Notes: generated by a model from the sequence alone, not told the origin. Numbered from the stretch's first letter, positions 28,437 to 39,319 are shown. The stretch is DNA of 64,000 bases from Burkholderia cepacia (GCF_001718835.1 NZ_CP013443.1:3100001-3164000); one strand, 5' to 3'. Numbers and translations are program-made.

Positions 28437-29018
28437 CTATGCGCGACACTCCGCCGGCGCATATTTCGCAGGCAGCGTCGCGGCATCGCCCGGCAACGGC
28501 CCGGCTCCCGGCGCCGGCAGCGACGACGCACCCTTGCCGGCAGCGAAGCACTCCCACGCGATCGCGCCGGCCTGCATCGCGCCCTTTTTGAGCGGCACGC
28601 GTGCGGTGGGCGCGTCGGCCTTGTCGGGCGCGGACGGCACGAGCACCAGCGTATTGGCATCGCCTGCCGCGACGCGGGCGGTAAAGACGACCGTGATCTG
28701 GCCGGTCTCGCCGTCGATCGCGACGGATTCGACGTTGCGGGTCGCGGCCGGCGGGCTGTAGCCGCCGTCGAGGCCCGCGCCGCTCGCAGCGTTGTCGGCG
28801 ACGGCCAGCCGCGCGGACGACGCAAGCGCGAGCCCCTCGCCGACGCGCGAACGCGCAAGGTAATCCTGGTACGCGGGAATCGCATAGGCGGCGATCACGC
28901 CGACGATCGCCAGCACGATCATCAGTTCGATCAGCGTGAAGCCGGCCGGCCGCCGGCGCGCCCGCCGCAGGTCGGCGGCAACGCGACGGAACAGGGAAAC
29001 GGAAAAGGCTTCGAACAT
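28437..29018 (-). CDS. Type IV pilin, class with processed N-terminal helix
   Basis: A 193-residue prepilin. The leader is unusually long (26 residues, strongly basic before the cut) and ends at G26, followed by mature FTLIELMIVLAIVGVIAAYA with the conserved Glu at mature position 5. Two cysteines near the C-terminus (WECFAAG and PAECRA) fit the pilin disulphide loop. The head domain is Ala/Gly/Pro-rich. It lies directly upstream of pglL and may be its substrate (inference). The start at 29018 is the only ATG before the helix. Confidence 0.92.
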   Translation of the reverse strand: MFEAFSVSLFRRVAADLRRARRRPAGFTLIELMIVLAIVGVIAAYAIPAYQDYLARSRVGEGLALASSARLAVADNAASGAGLDGGYSPPAATRNVESVAIDGETGQITVVFTARVAAGDANTLVLVPSAPDKADAPTARVPLKKGAMQAGAIAWECFAAGKGASSLPAPGAGPLPGDAATLPAKYAPAECRA

Positions 29019-29034
29019 GGCAGGCTCCGGAAAC

Positions 29035-29062
29035 GAAAAACGCCTGCCGTCAAAGGCAGGCG
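29035..29062 (-). terminator. Rho-independent terminator of the TerC-family gene
   Basis: On the minus strand an 8-bp stem (CGCCTGCC at 29055-29062 reverse, GGCAGGCG at 29041-29048) is followed by five T (29036-29040). It lies between the TerC-family gene and the pilin gene, implying that the pilin has its own start signal in the short remaining gap. Confidence 0.82.
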
Positions 29063-29115
29063 TCTCGATCGTAGCCAGCAGGGCGTGAATCCGGCAGTCG
29101 GCCGGATGGCCAGCG

Positions 29116-29829
29116 TCAGTGCGAACCGGGCGCGCCCGGCGTGCCACGGCGCTTCCTCAGCGCGTAGCCGGCCACGACGACGAACAGCGCGCCCGCGATG
29201 CTCGCCCCGTAGAGCACCGGCGGCGTATCGAGCACCGGCCAGCGGTCGCCGACCGGGTCGTTCACGATCAGGCCGCCCGCGATCCAGCCGAGCAACCCGG
29301 CGCCGAGCGCCACGACGATCGGGAAACGGTCGAGCAGCTTCAGCACCAGCGTGCTGCCCCACACGATGATCGGCACGCTGACGACGAGCCCGAAGATCAC
29401 GAGCGGGATCCGGTGCGACGGGTCGGCCTGCTCGGCCGCGCCGGCGATCGCGATCACGTTGTCGAGGCTCATCACCGCGTCGGCGATCACGATCGTCTTC
29501 ACGGCATCCCACAGCCGGCTGGCCGGCTTGATGTCGTCGTGCGCGTCGGCGGCCGGCGCCATCAGCTTGATGCCGATCCACAGCAGCAGCAGCCCGCCGC
29601 CGAACTTCAGGAACGGCACGTCGAGGAGCGCGACTGCGAACGTGATCAGCGCGACGCGCAGCAGGATCGCACCCGCGGTGCCCCAGATGACGCCGCGCAG
29701 CCGCTGGTTCGCGGGCAGGTTGCGGCATGCGAGCGCGATGACGACCGCGTTGTCGCCGCCGAGCAGGATATCGATGATGACGATCTGGAGCACGGCGCCC
29801 CAGTGCAGCGACGTGAGGAATTCGAGCAT
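29116..29829 (-). CDS. TerC/YjbE-family integral membrane protein
   Basis: A 237-residue membrane protein with about seven helices and the two acidic motifs of the TerC family: IIDILLGGDNAVVIALA near residue 18 and IVIADAVMSLDNVIAIAGA near residue 115. Related proteins take part in metal ion (notably manganese) export or tellurite resistance. The substrate here is not known. An ATG at 29829 gives the canonical MLEFL start. A terminator precedes it and another follows. Confidence 0.88.
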   Translation of the reverse strand: MLEFLTSLHWGAVLQIVIIDILLGGDNAVVIALACRNLPANQRLRGVIWGTAGAILLRVALITFAVALLDVPFLKFGGGLLLLWIGIKLMAPAADAHDDIKPASRLWDAVKTIVIADAVMSLDNVIAIAGAAEQADPSHRIPLVIFGLVVSVPIIVWGSTLVLKLLDRFPIVVALGAGLLGWIAGGLIVNDPVGDRWPVLDTPPVLYGASIAGALFVVVAGYALRKRRGTPGAPGSH

Positions 29830-29933
29830 GGACGGACGCGGGGTGGACAGTCTGCCGGGCGCAGGCGCACGCGGGTTCGCCGCCGGCCGCACGATGCGCG
29901 CGCAGCCTTACGGGAACATTTTGCGAGCATAAC

Positions 29934-29962
29934 AAAAAACGCCGGCAAAGCCGGCGTTTTTT
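29934..29962. terminator. Rho-independent terminator after sucD
   Basis: A 9-bp stem AACGCCGGC / GCCGGCGTT with an AAA loop is flanked by an A-run on the left and a T-run on the right, so it can work in both directions. It follows the sucD stop (minus strand) by 25 bp. Confidence 0.93.
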
Positions 29963-29986
29963 GCAGGACGAACCCAGGGGGAAATT

Positions 29987-30868
29987 TTACAGCGCCTTCT
30001 TCAGCAGACGGCCCATTTCCGACGGGTTGCGCGTGACGGTGATGCCGCACGCTTCCATGATTTCCAGCTTCGCTTCGGCCGTGTCCGCACCGCCCGAGAT
30101 CAGCGCGCCGGCGTGGCCCATGCGCTTGCCCGGAGGCGCCGTGACGCCCGCGATGAAGCCGACGACCGGCTTCTTCATGTTGTCCTTGATCCACTCGGCG
30201 GCATTGGCTTCGTCCGGACCGCCGATTTCGCCGATCATCACGACCGCATCCGTATCCGGATCGTCGTTGAACATCTTCATCACGTCGATGTGCTTCAGAC
30301 CGTTGATCGGGTCGCCGCCGATACCGACTGCCGACGACTGGCCGAGGCCCAGCGCCGTCAGCTGCGCAACCGCTTCATACGTCAGCGTGCCCGAACGCGA
30401 CACGACGCCGATGCGGCCCTTGCGGTGGATGTGACCCGGCATGATGCCGATCTTCAGCTCGTCCGGCGTGATCGTGCCCGGGCAGTTCGGCCCGAGCAGC
30501 AGCGTCTTGCGGCCTTCGCGACGCATGCGGTCCTTCACTTCGATCATGTCGCGCACGGGGATGCCTTCCGTGATGCAGATCGCGAGATCGAGGTCGGCTT
30601 CGACCGCTTCCCAGATCGCAGCGGCAGCACCTGCCGGCGGCACGTAGATGACCGACACGGTCGCGCCGGTTTCGGCCTTCGCTTCCTTGACGCTCGCGTA
30701 GATCGGAATGCCTTCGAAATCTTCGCCGGCCTTCTTCGGGTTCACGCCCGCGACGAATGCTTCGCGGCCGTTTGCGTATTCACGGCAGGCGCGCGTATGG
30801 AACTGACCGGTCTTGCCGGTAATGCCCTGCGTGATGACCTTCGTGTCCTTGTTGATCAGAATCGACAT
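29987..30868 (-). CDS. sucD: Succinyl-CoA synthetase, alpha subunit
   Basis: A 293-residue TCA-cycle subunit that binds CoA and carries the phosphohistidine. Seen: VITQGITGKTGQFHT near residue 10, GVNPKKAGED, ICITEGIPVRDM, LLGPNCPGTI, VSRSGTLTYEA, and GHAGALISGGADTAEAK with the active-site histidine near residue 246. It follows sucC by 67 bp on the same strand. Confidence 0.97.
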   Translation of the reverse strand: MSILINKDTKVITQGITGKTGQFHTRACREYANGREAFVAGVNPKKAGEDFEGIPIYASVKEAKAETGATVSVIYVPPAGAAAAIWEAVEADLDLAICITEGIPVRDMIEVKDRMRREGRKTLLLGPNCPGTITPDELKIGIMPGHIHRKGRIGVVSRSGTLTYEAVAQLTALGLGQSSAVGIGGDPINGLKHIDVMKMFNDDPDTDAVVMIGEIGGPDEANAAEWIKDNMKKPVVGFIAGVTAPPGKRMGHAGALISGGADTAEAKLEIMEACGITVTRNPSEMGRLLKKAL

Positions 30869-30935
30869 GTATTTTGACCTCTGTTCGATTGGCGTCGCGT
30901 GCAAGCCGCGCCGCCATGCGTATTCGACGATAGCG

Positions 30936-32102
30936 TTACTTGCCTGCGGCAGCCGCGACGACCTTCTGCGCAGCCTCTTCCATGCTGTCAGCCGAGATGA
31001 TCGGCAGGCCCGAATCGGCCAGCATCTTCTTGCCGAGGTCTTCGTTCGTGCCCTTCATGCGCACGACGAGCGGCACGTTCAGGTTCACGGCCTTCGAACC
31101 GGCGATCACGCCTTCCGCGATCACGTCGCAGCGCATGATGCCGCCGAAGATGTTCACGAGGATCGCCTTCAGGTCCGGGTTCTTCAGCATCAGCTTGAAC
31201 GCTTCCGTGACCTTCTCGGTCGTCGCACCGCCGCCGACGTCCAGGAAGTTCGCCGGTTCGCCGCCGAACAGCTTGATCGTGTCCATCGTCGCCATCGCGA
31301 GGCCTGCGCCGTTCACGAGACAGCCGATGTTGCCGTCGAGCGAGATGTACGCGAGGTCGAACTTCGACGCTTCGATTTCAGCCGGATCTTCTTCGTCCAG
31401 GTCGCGGTACGCGACGATTTCCGGGTGACGGAACAGCGCGTTCGAGTCGAAGTTGAACTTCGCGTCGAGTGCGGTGACCTTGCCGTCGCCGGAGACGTTC
31501 AGCGGGTTGATTTCGGCCAGCGATGCGTCGGTTTCCCAGAATGCCTTGTACAGGCCTTGCAGGATCGCGCGCGCTTGCGGAATCGAAGCGGCCGGCACGC
31601 CGATCTTCGCGGCGAGGTCGTCTGCCTGCGCGTCGAGCAGGCCCGTCGACGGCTCGACGATGACCTTGTGGATCAGTTCCGGGTGCTTCTCGGCAACTTC
31701 CTCGATGTCCATGCCGCCTTCGCTCGAGCCCATCAGCACGATCTTCTGCGAGATGCGGTCGACAACCAGGCTGACATACAGTTCCTGCTTGATGTCGGCG
31801 CCTTCTTCGATCATCAGACGGTTGACCTTCTGGCCTTCCGGACCGGTCTGGTGCGTGACGAGCTGCATGCCGAGGATCTGGTTCGCGTATTCGCGCACCT
31901 GCTCGATCGACTTCGCCACCTTCACGCCGCCGCCCTTGCCACGGCCACCCGCGTGAATCTGAGCCTTCACGACCCAAACCGGGCCGCCGAGCTCTTCTGC
32001 CACCTTGACGGCCTCGTCCACCGAGAACGCCGGCTTGCCGCGCGGTACCGCGACTCCGAATTTCCGCAGGATTTCCTTACCCTGGTACTCGTGAATCTTC
32101 AT
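30936..32102 (-). CDS. sucC: Succinyl-CoA synthetase, beta subunit
   Basis: ATP-grasp subunit of 388 residues that binds nucleotide. N-terminal [17 protein letters not shown], then [24 protein letters not shown]-equivalent [21 protein letters not shown], and [11 protein letters not shown] are diagnostic. It heads the sucCD operon. Only 68 bp separate its start from the stop of the DUF2889 gene on the same strand, so the promoter must be short or lie within that gene. Confidence 0.97.
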
Positions 32103-32170
32103 GCGTGATTCCCTTCAGTCTGAGAGTTGGATGAAAAGTCGCTTTAGACGCTTCTTCGAATGATTTCCGT

Positions 32171-32779
32171 TCATTCCTTCGTGCTGCCATCACCGGACAG
32201 ATCCGGCCGAAGCGGGCCATACCACCGCGGGTAATACTGCCGCACGACCTCGCCGTCGAACCGCAACGCCCGGCAGCGGCCGAGCTGGAAAGGCGGTTCG
32301 GCGTGCACGTCGCCATGATCCGGCCCTTCGCCGCCCTCCTCGCGCACGTTCCACACGTCACCGGCGAACGCCTGGATCGCTGCCGTCGGCAGCACGGCGC
32401 ACAGTTCGGTGAGATGGGAACAGCCTGCGACGCCGGCGAGCAGCCGGTTCGCGTTGCGGCGGAAATTGCGGAAGAGATTGAGCCCGATGAGGGCCCGATA
32501 GGCAGGAGTGGCGGATTGACAGTGACCGGGATAGGGAACCCATTCCGAAGACGCTTCGGCGTCGACGACATTGAGGTCACGATCGATAGTCACGCGCAGC
32601 CAGAGTTCGTGGATCGGCAGGCCCTGGGGCCGGATGCCCGACGCAAGCGCGACATCGCGCGGCTTGTGGTCGGTCAGGCAGGCTTCGATGTCCCACAAGC
32701 CGTCGCCGCGCTCGTAAGCTTCCGCTCGGATTGCGCGTCGATGTCGCAACTGACGGGGCACGGGCTCGGATAGCGGCAT
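32171..32779 (-). CDS. DUF2889 family protein
   Basis: A 202-residue soluble protein with the DUF2889 layout: RHRRAIRAEAYERGDGLWDIEACLTDHK at the start, the IHELWLRVTID strand, a CxH-containing middle (AGVAGCSHLTELCAVLP) and Trp-rich C-terminus (RQYYPRWYGPLRPD). The role is unknown; some relatives occur beside aromatic catabolism genes. The start at 32779 was chosen for the family N-terminus. Confidence 0.82.
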   Translation of the reverse strand: MPLSEPVPRQLRHRRAIRAEAYERGDGLWDIEACLTDHKPRDVALASGIRPQGLPIHELWLRVTIDRDLNVVDAEASSEWVPYPGHCQSATPAYRALIGLNLFRNFRRNANRLLAGVAGCSHLTELCAVLPTAAIQAFAGDVWNVREEGGEGPDHGDVHAEPPFQLGRCRALRFDGEVVRQYYPRWYGPLRPDLSGDGSTKE

Positions 32780-32923
32780 GCTGGAGGTTGAGGCCGAAGA
32801 GGAAAACCCACGGATTTTAGCATATTGGGTATTTGAGACACTCTGACGCGACGGCGGGTATTCCCGCCTGTCCGGAAGCCGTTGCGTTGCAGCAAAATCG
32901 CGCGCCACGCGCGACTTCGGCGA

Positions 32924-33789
32924 TCAGTCGTCGCCGAACATTTCTTCGCCGCACTTCAGCAACTTCACGATGGTCGCGCTCGAGAAGCCCCGCGCCGCAA
33001 GAAAGCGCGCCTGCTTCGCCCGCTCGGCTGGCGTTTGCGGCAGTGCACCGAATTTCTTGCGCCAGACCGCCTGCGCACGCGCCCATTCGGTCTCGCGAAG
33101 CTGCGCGTTCACCTCCTCGACGAGCGTGTCGCCGACCGCATGACGCTTCAGCTCGCTGACGATGCGTGCGACGCCGACACGCGACGCGCGGCGATGCACG
33201 AGACTCTCGGCAAAACGCGCATCGGACAGCCAGCCTTCCTGTTCCAGCGCATCGAGCACGGGTTCGACGGATTCGTCTTCGCCGACGTAGGGCGCGAGCT
33301 TGCGCGCGAGTTCCGCGCGGCTGTATTCACGCCTGGACAGATAGCCGAGCGCGCGGCCCTTCAGTGACCGAGCGGGTTTCGACGACGAAGGCTTGCGCGC
33401 GCCCTCCGCCTCGGTGGCGGCGCCTGACGGCCGGCGCGTGCGACGCGGGTTCTGGCTCGTGCGGGTATAGACGTCTTCCGTGGCCGCGGCGGAAGCAGCG
33501 GAGGACGCGCTTTCGCGCGCGAAGCCGACGCCGGACACGCGACGACGGGAGCGGTCGTGCGCATCGAACGATTCATCGTCGTCGAACGGATCGCTCGGTG
33601 CGGCAATCTCAAACGAAACGAGGGCATCGTCGGATGCCCTCGTCGCGGTGCGGTTCGCGGCATGGCTGGCTGAAGCGCCCGCGGACCGCCGGCTGGCGCC
33701 CGGGGACGCGACGCGCCGGTCGGAATCGCCCGGCGCGCTGCGCGCGTCGTGCTCTTCCGGCCCGCCTGTTCCGCCCCGGCGCCCGACCA

Positions 33790-33793
<4 letters not shown>
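32924..33793 (-). CDS. recX: Regulatory protein RecX with long N-terminal extension
   Basis: RecX binds RecA filaments and limits recombinase activity. The RecX core (three-helix repeats) covers roughly residues 140-289: ALGYLSRREYSRAELARKL, then VLDALEQEGWLSDARFAES, and the last repeat with WRKKFG. The first 140 residues are low-complexity, charged and Ser/Arg/Ala-rich, nearly doubling the usual length of about 150. Its ATG at 33793 overlaps the recA stop (ATGA), indicating coupled translation. An internal start cannot be excluded, but the overlap favours the long form. Confidence 0.88.
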
Positions 33794-34863
<1,070 letters not shown>

Positions 34864-34936
34864 GAATCGTCCTTTGCTATGATGAGCAGCGTCTGTCAGA
34901 GGCGCGCCCGCTTTCAAGCGCCGCCCACGAATGCAG

Positions 34937-34966
34937 ACACTGTATAAAAAAACAGTGTTTTGTGCA
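34937..34966 (-). promoter_or_regulatory. recA promoter with LexA (SOS) box
   Basis: On the minus strand a -35 TTGCAC (34961-34966) is followed by a 17-bp spacer and a -10 TACAGT (34938-34943). The perfect palindrome CACTGT-N8-ACAGTG (34937-34956) contains CTGT-N8-ACAG, the proteobacterial SOS box, and covers the spacer and -10 so that LexA would block polymerase. The recA start is about 75 bp downstream. Confidence 0.93.
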
Positions 34967-35053
34967 AGCCCGCAATGCAGGCTGCGTTGTACACGAATAA
35001 CTTCGGAGACAGCCGGCCGGCGCGAACGCCCCGCCGGCCATCGGTCAGCACCC

Positions 35054-35782
35054 ATGCGAATTCTCATCGCGGAAGACGACAGCATACTCGCGGACGGCCT
35101 CACCCGGTCACTCCGCCAATCGGGCTATGCGGTCGACCACGTGAAGAGCGGCGTCGATGCCGATACGGCACTGTCGATGCAGACGTTCGACCTGCTGATC
35201 CTCGACCTCGGGCTCCCGAAAATGTCCGGGCTCGACGTGCTCAAGCGCCTGCGCGCCCGCAATTCCAACCTCCCCGTGCTGATCCTGACGGCCGCCGACA
35301 GCGTCGACGAGCGCGTGAAGGGGCTCGACCTCGGCGCCGACGACTACATGGCCAAGCCGTTCGCGCTCAACGAGCTCGAAGCGCGCGTGCGCGCGCTGAC
35401 CCGGCGCGGGGCCGGCGGCGGCCCGACCGTCGTGCGCCACGGCTCGCTCGCGTTCGACCAGGTCGGCCGCATCGCGTACGCGAACGATCGCGTGCTCGAC
35501 CTCTCCGCGCGCGAGCTCGGCCTGCTCGAGGTGCTGCTGCAGCGGATCGGCCGGCTCGTGTCGAAGGAGCAGCTCGTCGACCATCTGTGCGAATGGGGCG
35601 AGGAAGTCAGCAACAACGCGATCGAAGTCTACGTGCACCGGCTGCGCAAGAAGATCGAACCCAGCGGCGTACGGATCTCGACCGTGCGCGGCCTCGGTTA
35701 CTGCCTCGAGAAGGCCGCGCCCGCCGCGCCGGCCGACTCGGCCGCGCCCCAGCCCGCGGCGGCCGGCACGCCGCTGCGCTGA
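35054..35782 (+). CDS. OmpR-family response regulator
   Basis: A 242-residue regulator: receiver with IAEDD, phospho-acceptor D51 (LLILDLGLPKM) and KPFALNE, then a winged-helix domain ending in STVRGLGYCLEKA. An Ala/Pro-rich tail of about 25 residues follows. It is divergent from recA and 17 bp upstream of its kinase gene, which is frameshifted in this sequence, so it may lack its normal phosphodonor. The start at 35054 matches the family N-terminus. Confidence 0.92.
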   Translation: MRILIAEDDSILADGLTRSLRQSGYAVDHVKSGVDADTALSMQTFDLLILDLGLPKMSGLDVLKRLRARNSNLPVLILTAADSVDERVKGLDLGADDYMAKPFALNELEARVRALTRRGAGGGPTVVRHGSLAFDQVGRIAYANDRVLDLSARELGLLEVLLQRIGRLVSKEQLVDHLCEWGEEVSNNAIEVYVHRLRKKIEPSGVRISTVRGLGYCLEKAAPAAPADSAAPQPAAAGTPLR

Positions 35783-35799
35783 TCCCGGGCGTTGCCGCG

Positions 35800-37351
35800 A
35801 TGGCCACGCCGGCCCATACCCGCCACCCGACCGGCGCGCCGTCGTCGGCCGCCGACGAGGCGCGCGACGCGCGCTACGAGAACCCGTTCGCGCCGCCCGA
35901 CGAAACCGATGCGCCCGAGGCACCGCGCCCGCGCTCGCTGTTCGGCGAGATCCTCGACTGGATGCTCGCGCCGCTGCTGCTGCTGTGGCCGATGAGCATC
36001 GCCGTCACCTACCTCGTCGCGAAGACGATCGCGAACGGCCCGTTCGATCGCGCGCTCGAGACCAACGCGTACGTGCTCGCGCGGCAGATCCATCCGGTGA
36101 ACGGCGTCGCCGAGCTGACGCTGCCGGAGCAGACACGCGACTTCCTGCGCGCGGACAACGTCGACAGCGTCTATTTCCAGGTGCTCGGCACCCGCGGCGA
36201 ACTGGTCGCGGGCGAGGCCGACATGCCGCTGCCGCGCGACGAGGACCGCCCGCCGCCGGGCGTCGTCATGTTCCGCGACGACCTGCTGCGCGGCAACGAC
36301 GTGCGCGTCGCGTATACGACGGTCGCGCTGCCGCAATCGAACGACACCCAGCCCGTGCTCGTGCAGGTCGGCGAAACGCTGGACAAGCGCAACGCGCTCG
36401 CGAACGACATCATCAAGGGCGTGATCCTGCCGCAGTTCGTGATCCTGCCGCTCGCGATCCTGCTGGTCTGGTTCGGGCTGTCGCGCGGGCTCGCGCCGCT
36501 CAACGCGCTGCAGGCGCACATCCGCGCGCGGCGGCCCGACGACCTGTCGCCGGTCGAGGCGCAGCGCGCGCCGCCCGAGATCGAGCCGCTCGTCACGTCG
36601 TTCAACGACCTGCTCGCCCGTCTCGAACAGAACATGGCGCTGCAAAAGCGCTTCATCGCCGACGCCGCCCACCAGATGAAGACGCCGCTCGCGGGCCTGC
36701 GCACGCAGGCCGAGTTCGCGCTGCGCCACCCCGTCCCGCCCGACGTGCAGCGCTCGCTCGAGCAGATCGCGACGAGCTCCGAGCAGGCCGCGCGGCTCGT
36801 CACGCAGTTGCTCGCGCTGGCGCGCGCCGAGAACCGCGCGAGCGGGCTGACGTTCGAGCCGGTCGAGATCGCCTCGCTCGCGCGGCGCGCGGTGCGCGAC
36901 TGGGTGCAGGCCGCGCTCGCGAAACGCATGGATCTCGGCTACGAAGGCCCGGACGCCGGACGACACGCCGCTCGACGTCGACGGCAACCCGGTGATGCTG
37001 CGCGAGATGCTCGGCAACCTGATCGACAACGCAATCCGCTACACGCCGGACGGCGGCCGCATCACCGTACGGGTGCGCGAGGATCGCGCCGCGCGGCTCG
37101 CGCACCTGGAAGTCGAGGATACCGGGCCGGGCATCCCGGCCGCCGAACGCGAGCGCGTCGTCGAGCGCTTCTACCGGATCCTCGGCCGCGAAGGCGACGG
37201 CAGCGGCCTCGGGCTCGCGATCGTGCGCGAGATCGCCACGCAGCACGGCGGCACGCTGACGCTCGACGATCATGTCTACCAGCACGCCCCGCGCCTCGCC
37301 GGCACGCTCGTGCGCGTGACGCTCCCCTTGCACGACCCGGCCCCGGAATAA
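35800..37351 (+). pseudogene. Sensor histidine kinase interrupted by a one-base frameshift
   Basis: The N-terminal part (from ATG 35800) holds two membrane helices (about residues 55-75 and 205-225), a periplasmic sensor region, HAMP-like segment and the H-box with H291 (DAAHQMKTPLAGL). Coding similarity in this frame stops near codon 386. The ATP-binding part resumes one base later: N-box LGNLIDNAIRYTPDGG, DTGPGIP, GSGLGLAIVRE, ending at 37351. The register is restored if one G in GCCGGACGAC near 36958 is removed, giving Pro-Asp-Ala-Asp-Asp-Thr. It is either a true loss-of-function change or a sequencing error. The partner regulator lies 17 bp upstream. Confidence 0.85.
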
Positions 37352-37576
37352 CCCTGACATGCGCCGCAACATCCTGCCGCAGCACGGCTGATTGCGCGAA
37401 CTTGCGTGCCGTTTCCCGAGCGAACGACACACGAAGACAGCCGTTCGCCGCGGGTTAACGTGGCATCGTTTTATGCCTGCGAGTCAGTCCGCCGTAAGTT
37501 TCCCTACCAATAATCGTCAACAGGCTCGCCTCCCAAGGCGACCCAACACCAATATCAAGAGACTTGGAGACGACTC

Positions 37577-39235
37577 ATGGCAACGTTAGGCGGGCAAATT
37601 TCGCACTCGCCGATGACGGGCGAAGAGAAGAAGGTGATCTTCGCGTCGTCGCTCGGCACCGTGTTCGAGTGGTACGACTTTTACCTGGCCGGCTCGCTCG
37701 CGGCCTACATCAGCAAGAGCTTCTTCTCCGGCGTCAACCCGACCGCCGCCTTCATCTTCACGCTGCTCGGCTTCGCGGCCGGCTTCGCGGTGCGGCCGTT
37801 CGGCGCGATCGTGTTCGGCCGCCTCGGCGACCTCGTCGGCCGCAAGCACACGTTCCTCGTGACGATCGTGATCATGGGCGTGTCGACGTTCGTGGTCGGC
37901 TTCCTGCCCGGCTACGCGTCGATCGGCATCGCCGCGCCCGTGATCTTCATCGCGATGCGGCTGTTGCAGGGTCTCGCGCTCGGCGGCGAGTACGGCGGCG
38001 CGGCGACCTACGTCGCCGAGCACGCGCCGGCCAACCGTCGCGGCTTCTACACCGCGTGGATCCAGACGACCGCCACGCTCGGCCTGTTCCTGTCGCTGCT
38101 CGTGATCCTCGGCGTGCGCACCTTCATCGGCGAGGAAGCGTTCGGCAGCTGGGGCTGGCGCGTGCCGTTCGTCGCGTCGATCCTGCTGCTCGCGGTGTCG
38201 GTGTGGATCCGGATGCAGCTGAACGAATCGCCGGTGTTCCTGCGCATCAAGGCGGAAGGCAAGACGTCGAAGGCGCCGCTGACCGAAGCGTTCGGCCAGT
38301 GGAAGAACCTGAAGATCGTGATCCTCGCGCTCGTCGGCCTGACCGCCGGCCAGGCCGTCGTGTGGTACACGGGCCAGTTCTACGCGCTGTTCTTCCTCAC
38401 GCAGACGCTGAAGGTCGACGGGGCGAGCGCGAACATCCTGATCGCGATCGCGCTGCTGATCGGCACGCCGTTCTTCCTGTTCTTCGGTTCGCTGTCGGAC
38501 AAGATCGGCCGCAAGCCGATCATCCTCGCGGGCTGCCTGATCGCGGCACTGACCTACTTCCCGCTGTTCAAGGCGCTCACGCACTACGCGAATCCGCAGC
38601 TCGAGATCGCCACGCAGAAGGCGCCGATCACGGTCATCGCCGATCCGGCCGCCTGTTCGTTCCAGTTCAACCCGGTGGGTACGTCGAAGTTCACGAACTC
38701 GTGCGACATCGCGAAGAGCGCGCTCGCGAAGGCCGGCTTGAACTACGAGAACGTCGCGGCACCGGCCGGCGCGACGGCCCAGATCAAGGTGGGCGACACG
38801 GTGATCCCGGCCTACGAAGGCAAGGCAGCCGACGCGAAGGCGCAGGGCGCGGCGTTCGACAAGACGCTCGCGTCGACGCTGAAGGCAGCCGGCTACCCGG
38901 CCAAGGCGGACCCGGCGCAGCTCAACTGGCCGATGACGATCGTGATCCTGACGATCCTCGTGATCTACGTGACGATGGTCTACGGCCCGATTGCCGCGAT
39001 GCTGGTCGAGATGTTCCCGACGCGGATCCGCTACACGTCGATGTCGCTGCCCTATCACATCGGCAACGGCTGGTTCGGCGGCTTCCTGCCGGCCACCGCG
39101 TTCGCGATCGTCGCGGCGAAGGGCGACATCTACTCGGGCCTCTGGTATCCGATCGTGATCGCGCTGGCCACGTTCGTGATCGGCCTGCTGTTCGTCAAGG
39201 AGACGAAGGACTCGAACATCTACGCGCAGGATTGA
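37577..39235 (+). CDS. MHS-family major facilitator transporter
   Basis: A 552-residue metabolite:proton symporter related to ProP, ShiA and citrate carriers. LGTVFEWYDFYLAGSLA near residue 24 and GRLGDLVGRKHTFLV in the loop between helices 2 and 3 are family signatures, as is GGEYGGAATYVAEHAP near residue 137. An inserted stretch of roughly 115 residues (about 338-450), polar and with two Cys (PAACSFQF, NSCDIAK), separates late helices and probably faces the periplasm. The substrate is unknown. It follows the two-component genes by 225 bp on the same strand. Confidence 0.9.
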   Translation: MATLGGQISHSPMTGEEKKVIFASSLGTVFEWYDFYLAGSLAAYISKSFFSGVNPTAAFIFTLLGFAAGFAVRPFGAIVFGRLGDLVGRKHTFLVTIVIMGVSTFVVGFLPGYASIGIAAPVIFIAMRLLQGLALGGEYGGAATYVAEHAPANRRGFYTAWIQTTATLGLFLSLLVILGVRTFIGEEAFGSWGWRVPFVASILLLAVSVWIRMQLNESPVFLRIKAEGKTSKAPLTEAFGQWKNLKIVILALVGLTAGQAVVWYTGQFYALFFLTQTLKVDGASANILIAIALLIGTPFFLFFGSLSDKIGRKPIILAGCLIAALTYFPLFKALTHYANPQLEIATQKAPITVIADPAACSFQFNPVGTSKFTNSCDIAKSALAKAGLNYENVAAPAGATAQIKVGDTVIPAYEGKAADAKAQGAAFDKTLASTLKAAGYPAKADPAQLNWPMTIVILTILVIYVTMVYGPIAAMLVEMFPTRIRYTSMSLPYHIGNGWFGGFLPATAFAIVAAKGDIYSGLWYPIVIALATFVIGLLFVKETKDSNIYAQD

Positions 39236-39319
39236 CGGTTGAGGCGCCTGCTTCGGCCGCTTGCGGCGGGCCGGAGCGTGGTGCCGGCAACTTGTTTCGA
39301 GAAAATATGAAAAAAGATG

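Noticed and set aside
26478..29369. A 963-codon plus-strand frame
   Set aside because: It runs antisense through pglL, the pilin and part of the TerC-family gene; composition and lack of domains show it is not a gene.
35800..37458. A long kinase reading that continues past the break as an Arg-rich tail to 37458
   Set aside because: After codon 386 it is a shadow; the real ATPase domain lies in the next frame and ends at 37351.
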